Shown: piece by piece, positions 1 through 6,223 of the stretch
Layout: each line of letters starts with the position of its first letter
Numbering within the stretch: the stretch's first letter is position 1
DNA from: Phycisphaerae bacterium
GTDB lineage: Bacteria > Planctomycetota > Phycisphaerae > Phycisphaerales > SM1A02
Assembly (NCBI GenBank): GCA_018663565.1
Contig: JABJQE010000054.1
Span: forward strand, 1-6,822
Length of the DNA stretch: 6,822 bases
Direction of reading: 5' to 3'
Program-made: the position numbers and the translations under genes
Notes under the pieces: generated by a model
What the model saw: only the letters and a program-made list of their open reading frames with translations
Told to the model about the DNA's origin: nothing
Databases searched by the model: none

Positions 1-632
1 GCCGCGGGATACCTGTGCTGATTGACGGCGCTCACGCCCCGGGCATGATGGATTTACAGATCGATGAGATTGGCGCCGACTGGTACGCGGGAAATCTGCA
101 CAAGTGTATCGGGGCCCCGTCGGGCGCTGGATTTTTATGGACGGCCAACGAACATCGCGAGACGACAAGGCCGCTTGCTGCGAGTCATGGTGTGCTTGAG
201 TCCTATCAGGATGCGTTCATGTGGCAGGGGACGCGTGACGTCACCCCGTGGCTGAGCGTGCCGGCCGCAATTGCTGCGGTTGATAAGCGTTGGGGCTGGG
301 CCACACTGCGGCAGTGGCAACGGGAGATGGCCATTGCGGCCGGGCGGCAAATGGCTGCTGCGTTCGGAACAGAAGTGAGTGATGGAAGTGGGGGAAGCAT
401 GACCGGCGCGATGGTGTCGGTTCGATTGCCGGAGACTGCGCGTGAAGCATATGAGGATCGATTCGCATTCCGAGATGAGATCGCGCATCGGCACCGGGTT
501 GAGGTGGCGATCGACGATTCGTCTGGGTGTTGGTGGTGCAGATTGTCGTTTGGGCCGTGGAACCGGGCGGAAGATGTGTCGCGGGCAATTGAGGCGGTGG
601 GGCAGTGCGCGGCTTCGCCGTGTGGAGTCTGA
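1..632 (+). CDS. Class V aminotransferase, isopenicillin-N epimerase-like (5' partial)
   Basis: This is a PLP-dependent fold-type I enzyme of the class V aminotransferase family, most like the isopenicillin-N epimerase (CefD) group. The reading frame is open to the left edge (first whole codon at 3-5), so the N-terminal part is missing and the GTG at 15 is an internal valine. Visible are the PLP-ring aspartate motif (V)LIDGAHAPG with the Asp at 24-26, and the Schiff-base lysine in GNLHKCIGAPSGAGF at 102-104. A WQGTRDVTPWLSVPAAI block follows, which is typical of CefD-like members and sits at the cofactor-phosphate and dimer contact. The C-terminal small domain ends with a LSFGPWNRAEDVSRAIEAV segment, the usual end of the family. 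Known members act as aminotransferases, epimerases, desulfurases or lyases, so the substrate cannot be told from this sequence. It converges with the SPOR lipoprotein gene 82 bp downstream. The family call is firm and the substrate is unknown. Confidence 0.9.
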   Translation, partial: RGIPVLIDGAHAPGMMDLQIDEIGADWYAGNLHKCIGAPSGAGFLWTANEHRETTRPLAASHGVLESYQDAFMWQGTRDVTPWLSVPAAIAAVDKRWGWATLRQWQREMAIAAGRQMAAAFGTEVSDGSGGSMTGAMVSVRLPETAREAYEDRFAFRDEIAHRHRVEVAIDDSSGCWWCRLSFGPWNRAEDVSRAIEAVGQCAASPCGV

Positions 633-714
633 GCGATTGGCTCATTCAACCACCGTGCTGCCCACACCACACCATCGGCAACCGGGCCTCTGATCCCTTG
701 CGGCAAAGGTGTGG

Positions 715-1452
715 CTATTGCCCGACGCGGGCGACGATGAGATCCTCGGCTGGGGCGGCGCGTCGGGCTGCTGCGGCTTCTGCGCGCGAGGCGAATGCGC
801 CGACTTGAACGAGCCACCAAGTGCCGCCAGAGTCCATGCGGGTACGGACTGTGATTGGTGTCAAGCCGGAACGTCGAAGCGAGTGCTTCAAATCTGTTGC
901 GTGTGAGTTGGCCGCCGATCGGGTTCGATACGCCCCTGCTTGCAGCGCAAATGGATGACCTGCCGGTGCTGCGATGCCGTCGCTTGTACGGATTCGTGCT
1001 CGCCACCTGTCGGCAGCGAGCGTGTTGCCCGCGACCTCAGCAGCGTCCAATGCTCGCACGCCGACCTGTCGCTGGTCAGACCCAGTCAGCAGCGTCCACG
1101 CTCGCTCGTACCGTCGAAGGGCTTGGGCATAGTCCTGTGACTGGGCGGCTAACTGTCCGAGCATTGCTTCCGCGCCGCCTGCCACCATGGGGTCGCCCGA
1201 GCGGACGGCGGATTTGAAGAAGATGGCGGCTTGCTCATAATCGCGATTGCGAAATTCGGCGAGCCCGCCATACCACGCGGCCGTTGCCGCTTGTGGGGCG
1301 TGCTGTGACACCATGAGCTGGGCTGTTCGGCTCGCGGCCCCATCGAGGCGTTCCTCGTACAAACGCTCAACCCGCGAGAGGTTCGCGGCGGGCGGCTTGG
1401 CTTGGCAGGCTGTCATCAGGAGAGCGGCGAGCAAGAAGAGGGATCGTGTCAT
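715..1452 (-). CDS. SPOR-domain lipoprotein with TPR-like repeats
   Basis: This is probably an outer-membrane or periplasmic lipoprotein that binds peptidoglycan. From the ATG at 1452 the protein has 245 residues. It opens with a short n-region (MTR), a hydrophobic stretch LFLLAALL and a lipobox LMTAC, with the lipidated Cys at residue 16. Residues about 58-87 (GLAEFRNRDYEQAAIFFKSA) and 94-123 (LGQLAAQSQDYAQALRRYERA) look like two TPR helix pairs. Residues about 168-243 form a SPOR domain, starting FALQAGAYRTRSAA and containing WWLVQVGAFASRAEA. SPOR domains are known to bind glycan strands stripped of stem peptides, often at division sites. A TTG at 1467 would add five residues, but the ATG gives a more compact signal peptide and leaves room for the divergent ligase gene. 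No Shine-Dalgarno site is visible before either start. It lies head to head with the acyl ligase, 47 bp apart. The domain call is strong; the cellular role is inferred from the family. Confidence 0.85.
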   Translation of the reverse strand: MTRSLFLLAALLMTACQAKPPAANLSRVERLYEERLDGAASRTAQLMVSQHAPQAATAAWYGGLAEFRNRDYEQAAIFFKSAVRSGDPMVAGGAEAMLGQLAAQSQDYAQALRRYERAWTLLTGSDQRQVGVRALDAAEVAGNTLAADRWRARIRTSDGIAAPAGHPFALQAGAYRTRSAANSHATDLKHSLRRSGLTPITVRTRMDSGGTWWLVQVGAFASRAEAAAARRAAPAEDLIVARVGQ

Positions 1453-1483
1453 GGACAGAGCGTACAAGAGAGGGGCCGTGGCT

Positions 1484-1489
1484 GATAGT
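1484..1489 (+). promoter_or_regulatory. Possible -10 element before the acyl ligase
   Basis: The hexamer GATAGT matches the sigma70 -10 consensus TATAAT at 4 of 6 bases and ends 10 nt before the chosen ATG at 1500. That spacing would give an almost leaderless transcript, which fits the lack of any Shine-Dalgarno site in this 47 bp divergent gap. No good -35 box is present: CGTACA at 1461-1466, 17 nt upstream, is weak. Low confidence. Confidence 0.2.
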
Positions 1490-1499
1490 CTGCCCGTCG

Positions 1500-2996
1500 A
1501 TGCAAGTGCTCGAACCTATCCTTCGGAATTGGATCCGACACCCGTTTCGGGTGTGGGTTGAAGATGACTTCCGCGCATGGCGTGGTATCACGATGTGGGC
1601 GGCCTCGCGGCATCTGGCCAGGGCGATTGAGGACCGATCAACTCGCCCAAATATTGGCGTGCTCTTGCCAACCGGCGGCGCATTCCCCGTGGCTCTTGCC
1701 GCGACGTGGATGCTTGGCCGGACCGTTGTGCCATTGAATTATTTGCTCTCGAAGGAAGAGATCGCGTGGATTATTGAGCATGCTGAGCTTGATCTTGTGG
1801 TAACCGCGAGTGGAATGCTCGAGAAGTTCGGGCCGCTTCCAGATTCCGTGCAGACGATCGCGCTCGATAAGCAGCGTTTCAAAGGCGTGCCACCACTGTT
1901 TCGGCCGATGAAGCGTGCTGACGATCATGTCGCGGTCATGTTGTACACGTCGGGTACATCTGGCCGGCCCAAGGGCGTGCAGCTCACTGTGGGCAATATT
2001 GCGACCAATGTTGAGCAGTGCATTCGCTGGGTCAATTTTACCAAGCGAGACTGTTTCCTCGGTGTGCTTCCTCAGTTTCATAGTTTTGGATTTACCGTGA
2101 CGACGTTACTTCCGTTGATGCTTGGATGCTCTGTGGTGTACACCGCTCGCTTTCAAGTTTCTCGGGTGCTTGAGTTATTGCGGCGACGCCGGCCCACGGC
2201 GCTGATGGCGATTCCATCGATGTTCAATGCATTGCTGCATTCGAAAGCCGCCACAGCTGAGGATCTTGCCTCGCTCAAGTACATCGTTTCGGGTGGCGAG
2301 CCGCTTCCAGACGCTGTGTACGAGGGTTTCGCCGAGCGGTTCGGCATTCAAATCTGCGAGGGATACGGACTGACCGAAACATCGCCAGTGACGAACTGGG
2401 CGCGGCCTCACGAAGAGCGACGCGGCGTCGTTGGGCGGCCGCTTGATGGCGTGGAAGAAGTCATCATTGACCCCGTATCGGGCGAGCGACTTGGCACGAA
2501 TTGTGATGGTGAGATTCGCATTCGTGGCGGCAATGTCATGGCTGGGTATTTCAAAGACCCCGATGCCACCGCAGCGGCCTTTGATGATGACGGGTTTTTC
2601 CGGACAGGCGATATGGGTCGGCTCTCTGATGATGGTTTCCTCTCGATCACTGGACGTATCAAAGAGATGCTCATCATTGGTGGAGAGAATGTATTCCCAC
2701 GCGAGATCGAAGATGTGGTGCGGAAGCATCCAGCGGTGCTCGATGCCGCTGTCATTGGTGTTCCAGATCCAATGCGAGGCGAAGTGCCGCTGGCCTTTGT
2801 TGAACTTATTGAAGATACGCAGGCGGACCCCGCCGAAATTCGACAGTTCTGTCGCGGGCCACTGAGCGGATTTAAAGTGCCGCGAGAGGTTCGCATTGTC
2901 GAGGCGCTGCCGCGCAATCCAACGGGGAAAATTCAGCGGCGTGTGCTCTCGGCTGAAACACCTGCAAGAGAGGAATCCTCGCATGTCGAGCCCTGA
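1500..2996 (+). CDS. AMP-forming fatty-acyl-CoA (or acyl-ACP) ligase
   Basis: This ANL-superfamily adenylating enzyme activates a carboxylic acid with ATP to an acyl-AMP and then passes it to CoA or a carrier protein. From the ATG at 1500 it has 498 residues, the normal size. Core motifs are all intact: the P-loop YTSGTSGRPKGV from residue 149, YGLTETSPV from 289, TGD at 369-371 with the ribose-binding Asp371, the hinge-side ITGRIKE with Arg386, and the catalytic lysine Lys477 in PTGKIQRR. The LPQFHSFGFTVTTLLPLMLG stretch resembles the Aas-type and long-chain acyl ligases, so a fatty acid substrate is the best guess. An in-frame GTG at 1446 would run into the divergent lipoprotein gene and adds residues that look unlike the family, so it was rejected. 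No Shine-Dalgarno site precedes the ATG. It is the first gene of a three-gene operon and overlaps the next gene by 14 nt. Family is certain; acceptor and chain length are not. Confidence 0.93.
   Translation: MQVLEPILRNWIRHPFRVWVEDDFRAWRGITMWAASRHLARAIEDRSTRPNIGVLLPTGGAFPVALAATWMLGRTVVPLNYLLSKEEIAWIIEHAELDLVVTASGMLEKFGPLPDSVQTIALDKQRFKGVPPLFRPMKRADDHVAVMLYTSGTSGRPKGVQLTVGNIATNVEQCIRWVNFTKRDCFLGVLPQFHSFGFTVTTLLPLMLGCSVVYTARFQVSRVLELLRRRRPTALMAIPSMFNALLHSKAATAEDLASLKYIVSGGEPLPDAVYEGFAERFGIQICEGYGLTETSPVTNWARPHEERRGVVGRPLDGVEEVIIDPVSGERLGTNCDGEIRIRGGNVMAGYFKDPDATAAAFDDDGFFRTGDMGRLSDDGFLSITGRIKEMLIIGGENVFPREIEDVVRKHPAVLDAAVIGVPDPMRGEVPLAFVELIEDTQADPAEIRQFCRGPLSGFKVPREVRIVEALPRNPTGKIQRRVLSAETPAREESSHVEP
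2969..2974 (+). promoter_or_regulatory. Shine-Dalgarno site for the MqnD-family gene
   Basis: AGAGGA lies inside the end of the ligase gene, 8 nt before the ATG at 2983. It is the reason for choosing that start over in-frame codons further upstream (to 2896), which would overlap the ligase by about 100 nt. Confidence 0.7.
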
Positions 2997-3897
2997 TCGG
3001 CTGACAATTACGCTCGCGCATAGCCCCGACCCCGATGATGCGTTCATGTGGTGGCCGCTGGTTGGCCTTGATGGTGCTGGCCCGGCGATTGATACAGGTC
3101 GGTTTGACTTTCAGTTGGAAACTGATGACATCGAGTCACTGAATGCATCCGCCGAAGACAGCGTGTACGACGTGACCGCCATCAGCATTGCTCAGTACCC
3201 CCAAGTTCGCTCTGAGTACATCCTCACCGCGTGTGGCGCTTCGGTGGGCGATGGGTATGGACCGAAACTTGTCACGCTTCCGGGAGTTGAACTTGAGCGG
3301 ATACGCGAGGAACGCCTACTGATCGCTGTGCCTGGCGAGCGAACTACAGCACTCGCGACGAGTCGCTTGTTGCTCGGTGAGTCAATGCGGTGGGAAGCGA
3401 TCCCGTTTGACCAAATCGATGCAGCCGTGCTCGATGGTCGTTTCCAAGCCGGGGTGGTGATTCATGAAGGTCAATTGACATGTGAACGTAGCGGGCTGGA
3501 GATTGTGGTTGATCTCGGCGCGTGGTGGCAGGAGACACGAGGTACGATCTTGCCGCTCGGTGGCAATGTGGCCAAGCGAGATCTTGAACAGCGGGGTGGC
3601 GACGGCACGCTGGCCTCGCTTTCTGGCGTCCTGCGGGCATCGCTTGATCATGCCTTGTCCAATCGCGCAGCGTCGCTTGAGTGGGCCCTGAAATTCGGCC
3701 GGGGAATTGACAAAGCCGATGCTGACCGCTTTGTTGAGATGTACGTCAATCGGTGGACTCTGGAATTTGGCGAAGACGGCGAAGCAGCCGTGCAATCTTT
3801 CCTCGACGAGGCCCACGAGGCGGGTATCCTTGGCAATCCGGGGACGGTGGACTTTGCTCGGCCAATAGTGGCCGATGTCACAGGAGTAGACCTATGA
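2983..3897 (+). CDS. mqnD: MqnD-family protein (1,4-dihydroxy-6-naphthoate synthase)
   Basis: MqnD is known to turn cyclic dehypoxanthinyl futalosine into 1,4-dihydroxy-6-naphthoate, a cytoplasmic step of the futalosine route to menaquinone. The fold resembles a periplasmic binding protein but no signal peptide is present. The protein has 304 residues, close to the family's usual 270-300. Visible are the N-terminal ligand loop HSPDPDDAFMWW (residues 13-24), DDIESLN, the PGERTTA loop with Thr121-Thr122, and VIHEGQLT with His161, which lines up with the catalytic His of Thermus MqnD. DLGAWWQETRG (177-187) and a C-terminal YVNRWTLEFGEDGE block complete the pattern. Oddity: the classic SPCPNDTF loop reads SPDPDDAF here, with Asp for Asn beside the ligand pocket, so a related but changed substrate is possible. 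The gene overlaps the ligase by 14 nt and the ACT gene by 4 nt. No mqnA, mqnB or mqnC is in view. Family is clear; exact activity is likely but not proven. Confidence 0.8.
   Translation: MSSPDRLTITLAHSPDPDDAFMWWPLVGLDGAGPAIDTGRFDFQLETDDIESLNASAEDSVYDVTAISIAQYPQVRSEYILTACGASVGDGYGPKLVTLPGVELERIREERLLIAVPGERTTALATSRLLLGESMRWEAIPFDQIDAAVLDGRFQAGVVIHEGQLTCERSGLEIVVDLGAWWQETRGTILPLGGNVAKRDLEQRGGDGTLASLSGVLRASLDHALSNRAASLEWALKFGRGIDKADADRFVEMYVNRWTLEFGEDGEAAVQSFLDEAHEAGILGNPGTVDFARPIVADVTGVDL
3882..3886 (+). promoter_or_regulatory. Shine-Dalgarno site for the tandem-ACT gene
   Basis: AGGAG sits inside the end of the MqnD gene, 7 nt before the ATG at 3894. It fixes the start and, with the ATGA stop/start overlap, points to translational coupling. 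Confidence 0.8.
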
Positions 3898-4373
3898 GTT
3901 CGATGGGCCAAGGCACGGCAGCCGGATTCAGCATTCCGCTCGTTCGGCAGTTCAGCATCTTTCTTGAGAACCGCGTGGGGCGGCTGGTCGACATTCTTCG
4001 CAGCTTTGACGAAGCGGTCGATGTACAGCTCCATGCGCTAACTGTGCTCGAGGCCACTGACTTTGCGGTTGTGCGAATGATCCCTGACAACGCGGACGCG
4101 ACTCGGTTGTTGCTTCGCTCACGTGACTTGGCGTTCTCAGAAGTGGACATCATGATTACCGAACTGGATGACGACCGCACGCTCTCGAACATGTGTTTGT
4201 ACTTGCTTGGGGCCGAGCTCAATATTCAGTTCATGTACCCAATCATTGGCGATCACCCGATGGCGGGGCCACGCATGGCAATCTGTTGCGATGACAATCA
4301 ATTCGCAGGGCAAGTGCTTCTTCGCAAGGACTATCGATTGCTTGGTGCTGAGGACCTTCGATCAGGAATGTGA
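3894..4373 (+). CDS. Tandem ACT-domain protein (probable small-molecule sensor)
   Basis: This is a small cytoplasmic protein of 159 residues made almost wholly of two ACT domains, the fold that binds amino acids and similar ligands at domain interfaces. ACT 1 covers about residues 17-82 and has the normal turn, FLENRVGRLVDILRSF (23-38), followed by a TDFAVVRMI strand. ACT 2 covers about 85-150 and includes the ELNIQFMYPII strand, then PRMAICCDD and a tail LRKDYRLLGAEDL typical of stand-alone tandem ACT proteins. In ACT 2 the usual PG.L turn is DRTLSN, so the glycine that normally contacts ligand is missing and perhaps only one site is functional. There is no catalytic or DNA-binding domain. 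Similar proteins are often loosely labelled as acetolactate synthase regulatory subunits, which the context does not support. It is the last gene of the operon, with a 4 nt ATGA overlap. What it senses is unknown; a role in tuning the ligase or quinone step is inference from position. Confidence 0.85.
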   Translation: MSSMGQGTAAGFSIPLVRQFSIFLENRVGRLVDILRSFDEAVDVQLHALTVLEATDFAVVRMIPDNADATRLLLRSRDLAFSEVDIMITELDDDRTLSNMCLYLLGAELNIQFMYPIIGDHPMAGPRMAICCDDNQFAGQVLLRKDYRLLGAEDLRSGM

Positions 4374-4377
4374 ATGA

Positions 4378-5892
4378 TCAGCCGGGTGAACTGAGGTACT
4401 CGCTCAGTTTCATTGGAGTCATCTCAGGGTCAAAGATATTGGGGTCGTACTCATGGTCTCTGCGGCGAAGTATTTTGACCGAGTCCAGAACGTCGCCTTG
4501 AGTCATTTCACGCAAGACGTCAAGTCCGGTGATGACGCGGCCGAAGGTGGTCTTGCGATCGTTTAGGTGCGGGGCCGGGAACTGCAAGATGAAGAATCGC
4601 GTATCAGCGCTGCCCGGTGAGCTATCAGCGTATCCCACCAGACTGCCTGCAAGAATGGGGCGAGGGGCTTGTTGGTACGACTCAGTTGGAAGTGACCAGC
4701 TGGAGAAGCCATCGTTGTCGTGGCGGTCTCCGAAGATTACGCGAAAGCCAGGGTGCACCTGCCCGGCTGCGTAGCCGTCGTACACCCCAAGATCAGCCGC
4801 AGCGATAAAGGCCGCCACGGTATTGGGCGCATCATCCTCGAAGAGCTCCATCACCACTTCGCGTCCATTGATGGTGAGCAGGGCGATTGGATTGTCGTTC
4901 CGGCGGGCGTCGTCGAGTCGCCGCTGTTGTTCGATTGGCCAGGTTTCCGCTGCAGATTGCCGCGTCGGAATCATGAAGCCGAGTCGTCGATACAAGCCTG
5001 GGCGTTCGTCTTCAGCGAGCGCATCCATGTCGATGGTCCCAAGCAGTTCGTGCGCCCGCTCGAAGTGGTGGTCAGCGTAATAGGTGTCAGACCAGAGATA
5101 GATGTGCGCTGGGTCAACAAGATGGCCCGATGGCAATCCGTCGAGCAGTTGCCGCGCCATGCCAAACTTGTTGGCGTGGCGATATCCGCGTGCCGTTGCG
5201 AGGGCAATGCCAAGATTGTCAGGATACGCAATGCGAAGTTGTTCGCCGATGGCCGCGGCGAGCGCACCAGCTACGCGGGCGAGCATGTCGAGTTCATGAC
5301 TGCAACGATCGATGTCGTTGCCTGCTGCGCCGAGTTGTCTAAATCGGTTGATGAGCCGCTGTGGATTTTCGACTGCGAGAATTCTGAAAAGTCGATCGAG
5401 GTACAGCAGGGCATCGGGGCGTTGCTCAACGAGTGACTCTAGGATTTCGAACGCGTGTACTTCGTCGCGGGCCATCCAGTAGTCCGTCCAGGCGAGGCCT
5501 GCGGTCGTCTTCCTGGGGGCAAGACGGAGCAGTTGGGCAAAGGCCTTGTCAACCGCATCATCGTCTTCGAGGCCCATGCTCAACGAGGCCTCAAGCTCAA
5601 GACCGCGAGGATCTGCAGGGAACCGAGCCGTAAACGCCCGGCTATTGAGCCGAAGTGTGCTCGCGGCTGCCGCCCAGTCTGCAGGGTTCTGATCTTGGCG
5701 GGGGAGTCCGGCTAGGGCAGCCCTCAGGCTTGCAAATTCCATGTCCGAGTCGGTATTGACCACTTGTGCCGGATTGGTCAGTGGAGCGGATGTAGGCGGC
5801 GAAAGGCAGAGCACGGCGATAAGGAGCGGAGTGAACATGGCGGGTGAAAGAGTCCGTCTGAAGGGGTAGTGATTCCAGAGCAGCATAGGCAT
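4378..5892 (-). CDS. Exported TPR protein with degenerate cyclophilin domain
   Basis: The protein has 504 residues. Residues 1-36 look like a signal peptide: an n-region with two arginines (FRR), a hydrophobic stretch MFTPLLIAVLCL and a small-residue cleavage zone PPTSA, so it probably acts in the periplasm. Residues about 50-320 are helical and repeat-like (for example LEASLSMGLEDDDAVDKAF and WTDYWMARDEVHAFEILES), consistent with TPRs. Residues about 335-478 form a cyclophilin fold: ALLTINGREVVMELFEDDAPNTVAAF, YDGYAAGQVHPGFRVIFGD, TRFFI and TTFGRVITGLDV. Aligned without gaps to human cyclophilin A, the active-site residues are changed: Arg55 is Gln378, Met61 is Arg384, Gln63 is Ile386, Gln111 is Arg432 and His126 is Lys447, while Phe60, Phe113 and Leu122 remain. 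Proline isomerase activity is therefore doubtful, and a binding role is more likely. An ATG at 5838 would remove the basic n-region, so the longer start is preferred. No Shine-Dalgarno site is seen. It meets the ACT gene tail to tail. Confidence 0.85.
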   Translation of the reverse strand: MPMLLWNHYPFRRTLSPAMFTPLLIAVLCLSPPTSAPLTNPAQVVNTDSDMEFASLRAALAGLPRQDQNPADWAAAASTLRLNSRAFTARFPADPRGLELEASLSMGLEDDDAVDKAFAQLLRLAPRKTTAGLAWTDYWMARDEVHAFEILESLVEQRPDALLYLDRLFRILAVENPQRLINRFRQLGAAGNDIDRCSHELDMLARVAGALAAAIGEQLRIAYPDNLGIALATARGYRHANKFGMARQLLDGLPSGHLVDPAHIYLWSDTYYADHHFERAHELLGTIDMDALAEDERPGLYRRLGFMIPTRQSAAETWPIEQQRRLDDARRNDNPIALLTINGREVVMELFEDDAPNTVAAFIAAADLGVYDGYAAGQVHPGFRVIFGDRHDNDGFSSWSLPTESYQQAPRPILAGSLVGYADSSPGSADTRFFILQFPAPHLNDRKTTFGRVITGLDVLREMTQGDVLDSVKILRRRDHEYDPNIFDPEMTPMKLSEYLSSPG

Positions 5893-5936
5893 TGGGGGTT
5901 GAGCGTGGCTGTGGTGGCATCGATTTGGCGGGCATG

Positions 5937-5950
5937 CAACTCACGAGTTG
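5937..5950. repeat. Short inverted repeat, possible operator
   Basis: CAACTC, two bases, then GAGTTG gives a perfect 6 bp inverted repeat 44 bp upstream of the TPR-cyclophilin start. Its place suits an operator for that gene, but a repeat this short can arise by chance and no promoter could be pinned down beside it. Confidence 0.25.
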
Positions 5951-5980
5951 ATCGTTTTTTGGAATTCTGGTCTACGATCG

Positions 5981-6008
5981 TTGACGACAGGTGTTTGGGC
6001 GGTATCAT
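5981..6008 (+). promoter_or_regulatory. Sigma70-like promoter for the candidate small RNA
   Basis: TTGACG at 5981-5986 matches the -35 consensus at 5 of 6 bases, and TATCAT at 6003-6008 matches the -10 consensus at 5 of 6, with a 16 bp spacer. Transcription would start near 6015 and run towards the terminator at 6050-6089. It is the best promoter-like pair noticed by eye in the window. Confidence 0.4.
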
Positions 6009-6014
6009 TCCATC

Positions 6015-6089
6015 CGTCGGTGAAATGGCCGACTCAAAATTGCCCCCGGAAGGGCTCGGTATGCGGCTTTGCCGCTGCCGGGCCTTTTT
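6015..6089 (+). ncRNA. Candidate small RNA of about 75 nt
   Basis: The span between the predicted start and the end of the U-tract is about 75 nt. It begins with a small stem-loop, GTCGG (6016-6020) pairing with CCGAC (6029-6033) around an 8 nt loop. A short single-stranded link follows, then a long terminator hairpin. GCCC at 6042-6045 could pair with GGGC at 6052-6055 instead, which would break the terminator's left arm, so an attenuator or riboregulator leader is an alternative. It does not show the marks of tmRNA, the SRP RNA tip, 6S or RNase P that could be recognised by eye. No protein start with a ribosome site was seen in it. Confidence 0.3.
6050..6089 (+). terminator. Strong intrinsic terminator, plus strand
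   Basis: The left arm 6050-6059 pairs with 6078-6087 (ten pairs, two of them G-U). After a small internal loop, GCGGC (6063-6067) pairs with GCCGC (6071-6075) around a TTT loop. Five T residues follow at 6085-6089. On the opposite strand no T-run directly follows the stem, so it works only for plus-strand transcripts. Confidence 0.75.
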
Positions 6090-6143
6090 ATTGCGCTTGC
6101 TTCCAACGCTGCGATCTTCTACGTCCAACGTCGATGCGAGGTT

Positions 6144-6170
6144 GGGACGGGAACGGGAACGGGAACGGGG
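6144..6170 (+). repeat. GGGAAC hexamer tract, G-quadruplex motif
   Basis: Three perfect copies of GGGAAC (6149-6166) are flanked by a short copy GGGAC (6144-6148) and a GGGG run (6167-6170). This gives five G-runs of three or more, separated by 2-3 nt loops, which meets the standard G-quadruplex pattern on the plus strand. Copy number may vary by replication slippage. It lies between the two plus-strand terminators. Confidence 0.7.
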
Positions 6171-6223
6171 AGGCATGACCGCCGCGGCGTGTTATTGGAA
6201 ATTTCTGGATAGTTCTGACAGGA

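Noticed and set aside
662..714. Inverted repeat CCACACC / GGTGTGG between the aminotransferase and the lipoprotein gene
   Set aside because: The arms are only 7 bp with a 39 nt loop and no T-run, so it is not convincing as a terminator for either convergent gene.
206..1006. Long minus-strand open frame of 266 codons opposite the aminotransferase and the lipoprotein's end
   Set aside because: Composition is Arg/Ser/Thr-rich with no family motif, and it overlaps two well-supported genes, so it is a shadow frame of GC-rich coding DNA.
1446..1499. Upstream GTG start for the acyl ligase adding 18 residues
   Set aside because: It would overlap the divergent lipoprotein start, and the added residues do not resemble the family; the ATG at 1500 fits better.
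2175..3047. Minus-strand open frame of 290 codons opposite the acyl ligase
   Set aside because: It lies wholly against motif-bearing ligase and MqnD sequence and shows no recognisable domain or start context.
4720..5436. Plus-strand open frame of 238 codons opposite the TPR-cyclophilin gene
   Set aside because: The opposite strand carries a clear cyclophilin fold and signal peptide; this frame has no domain features.
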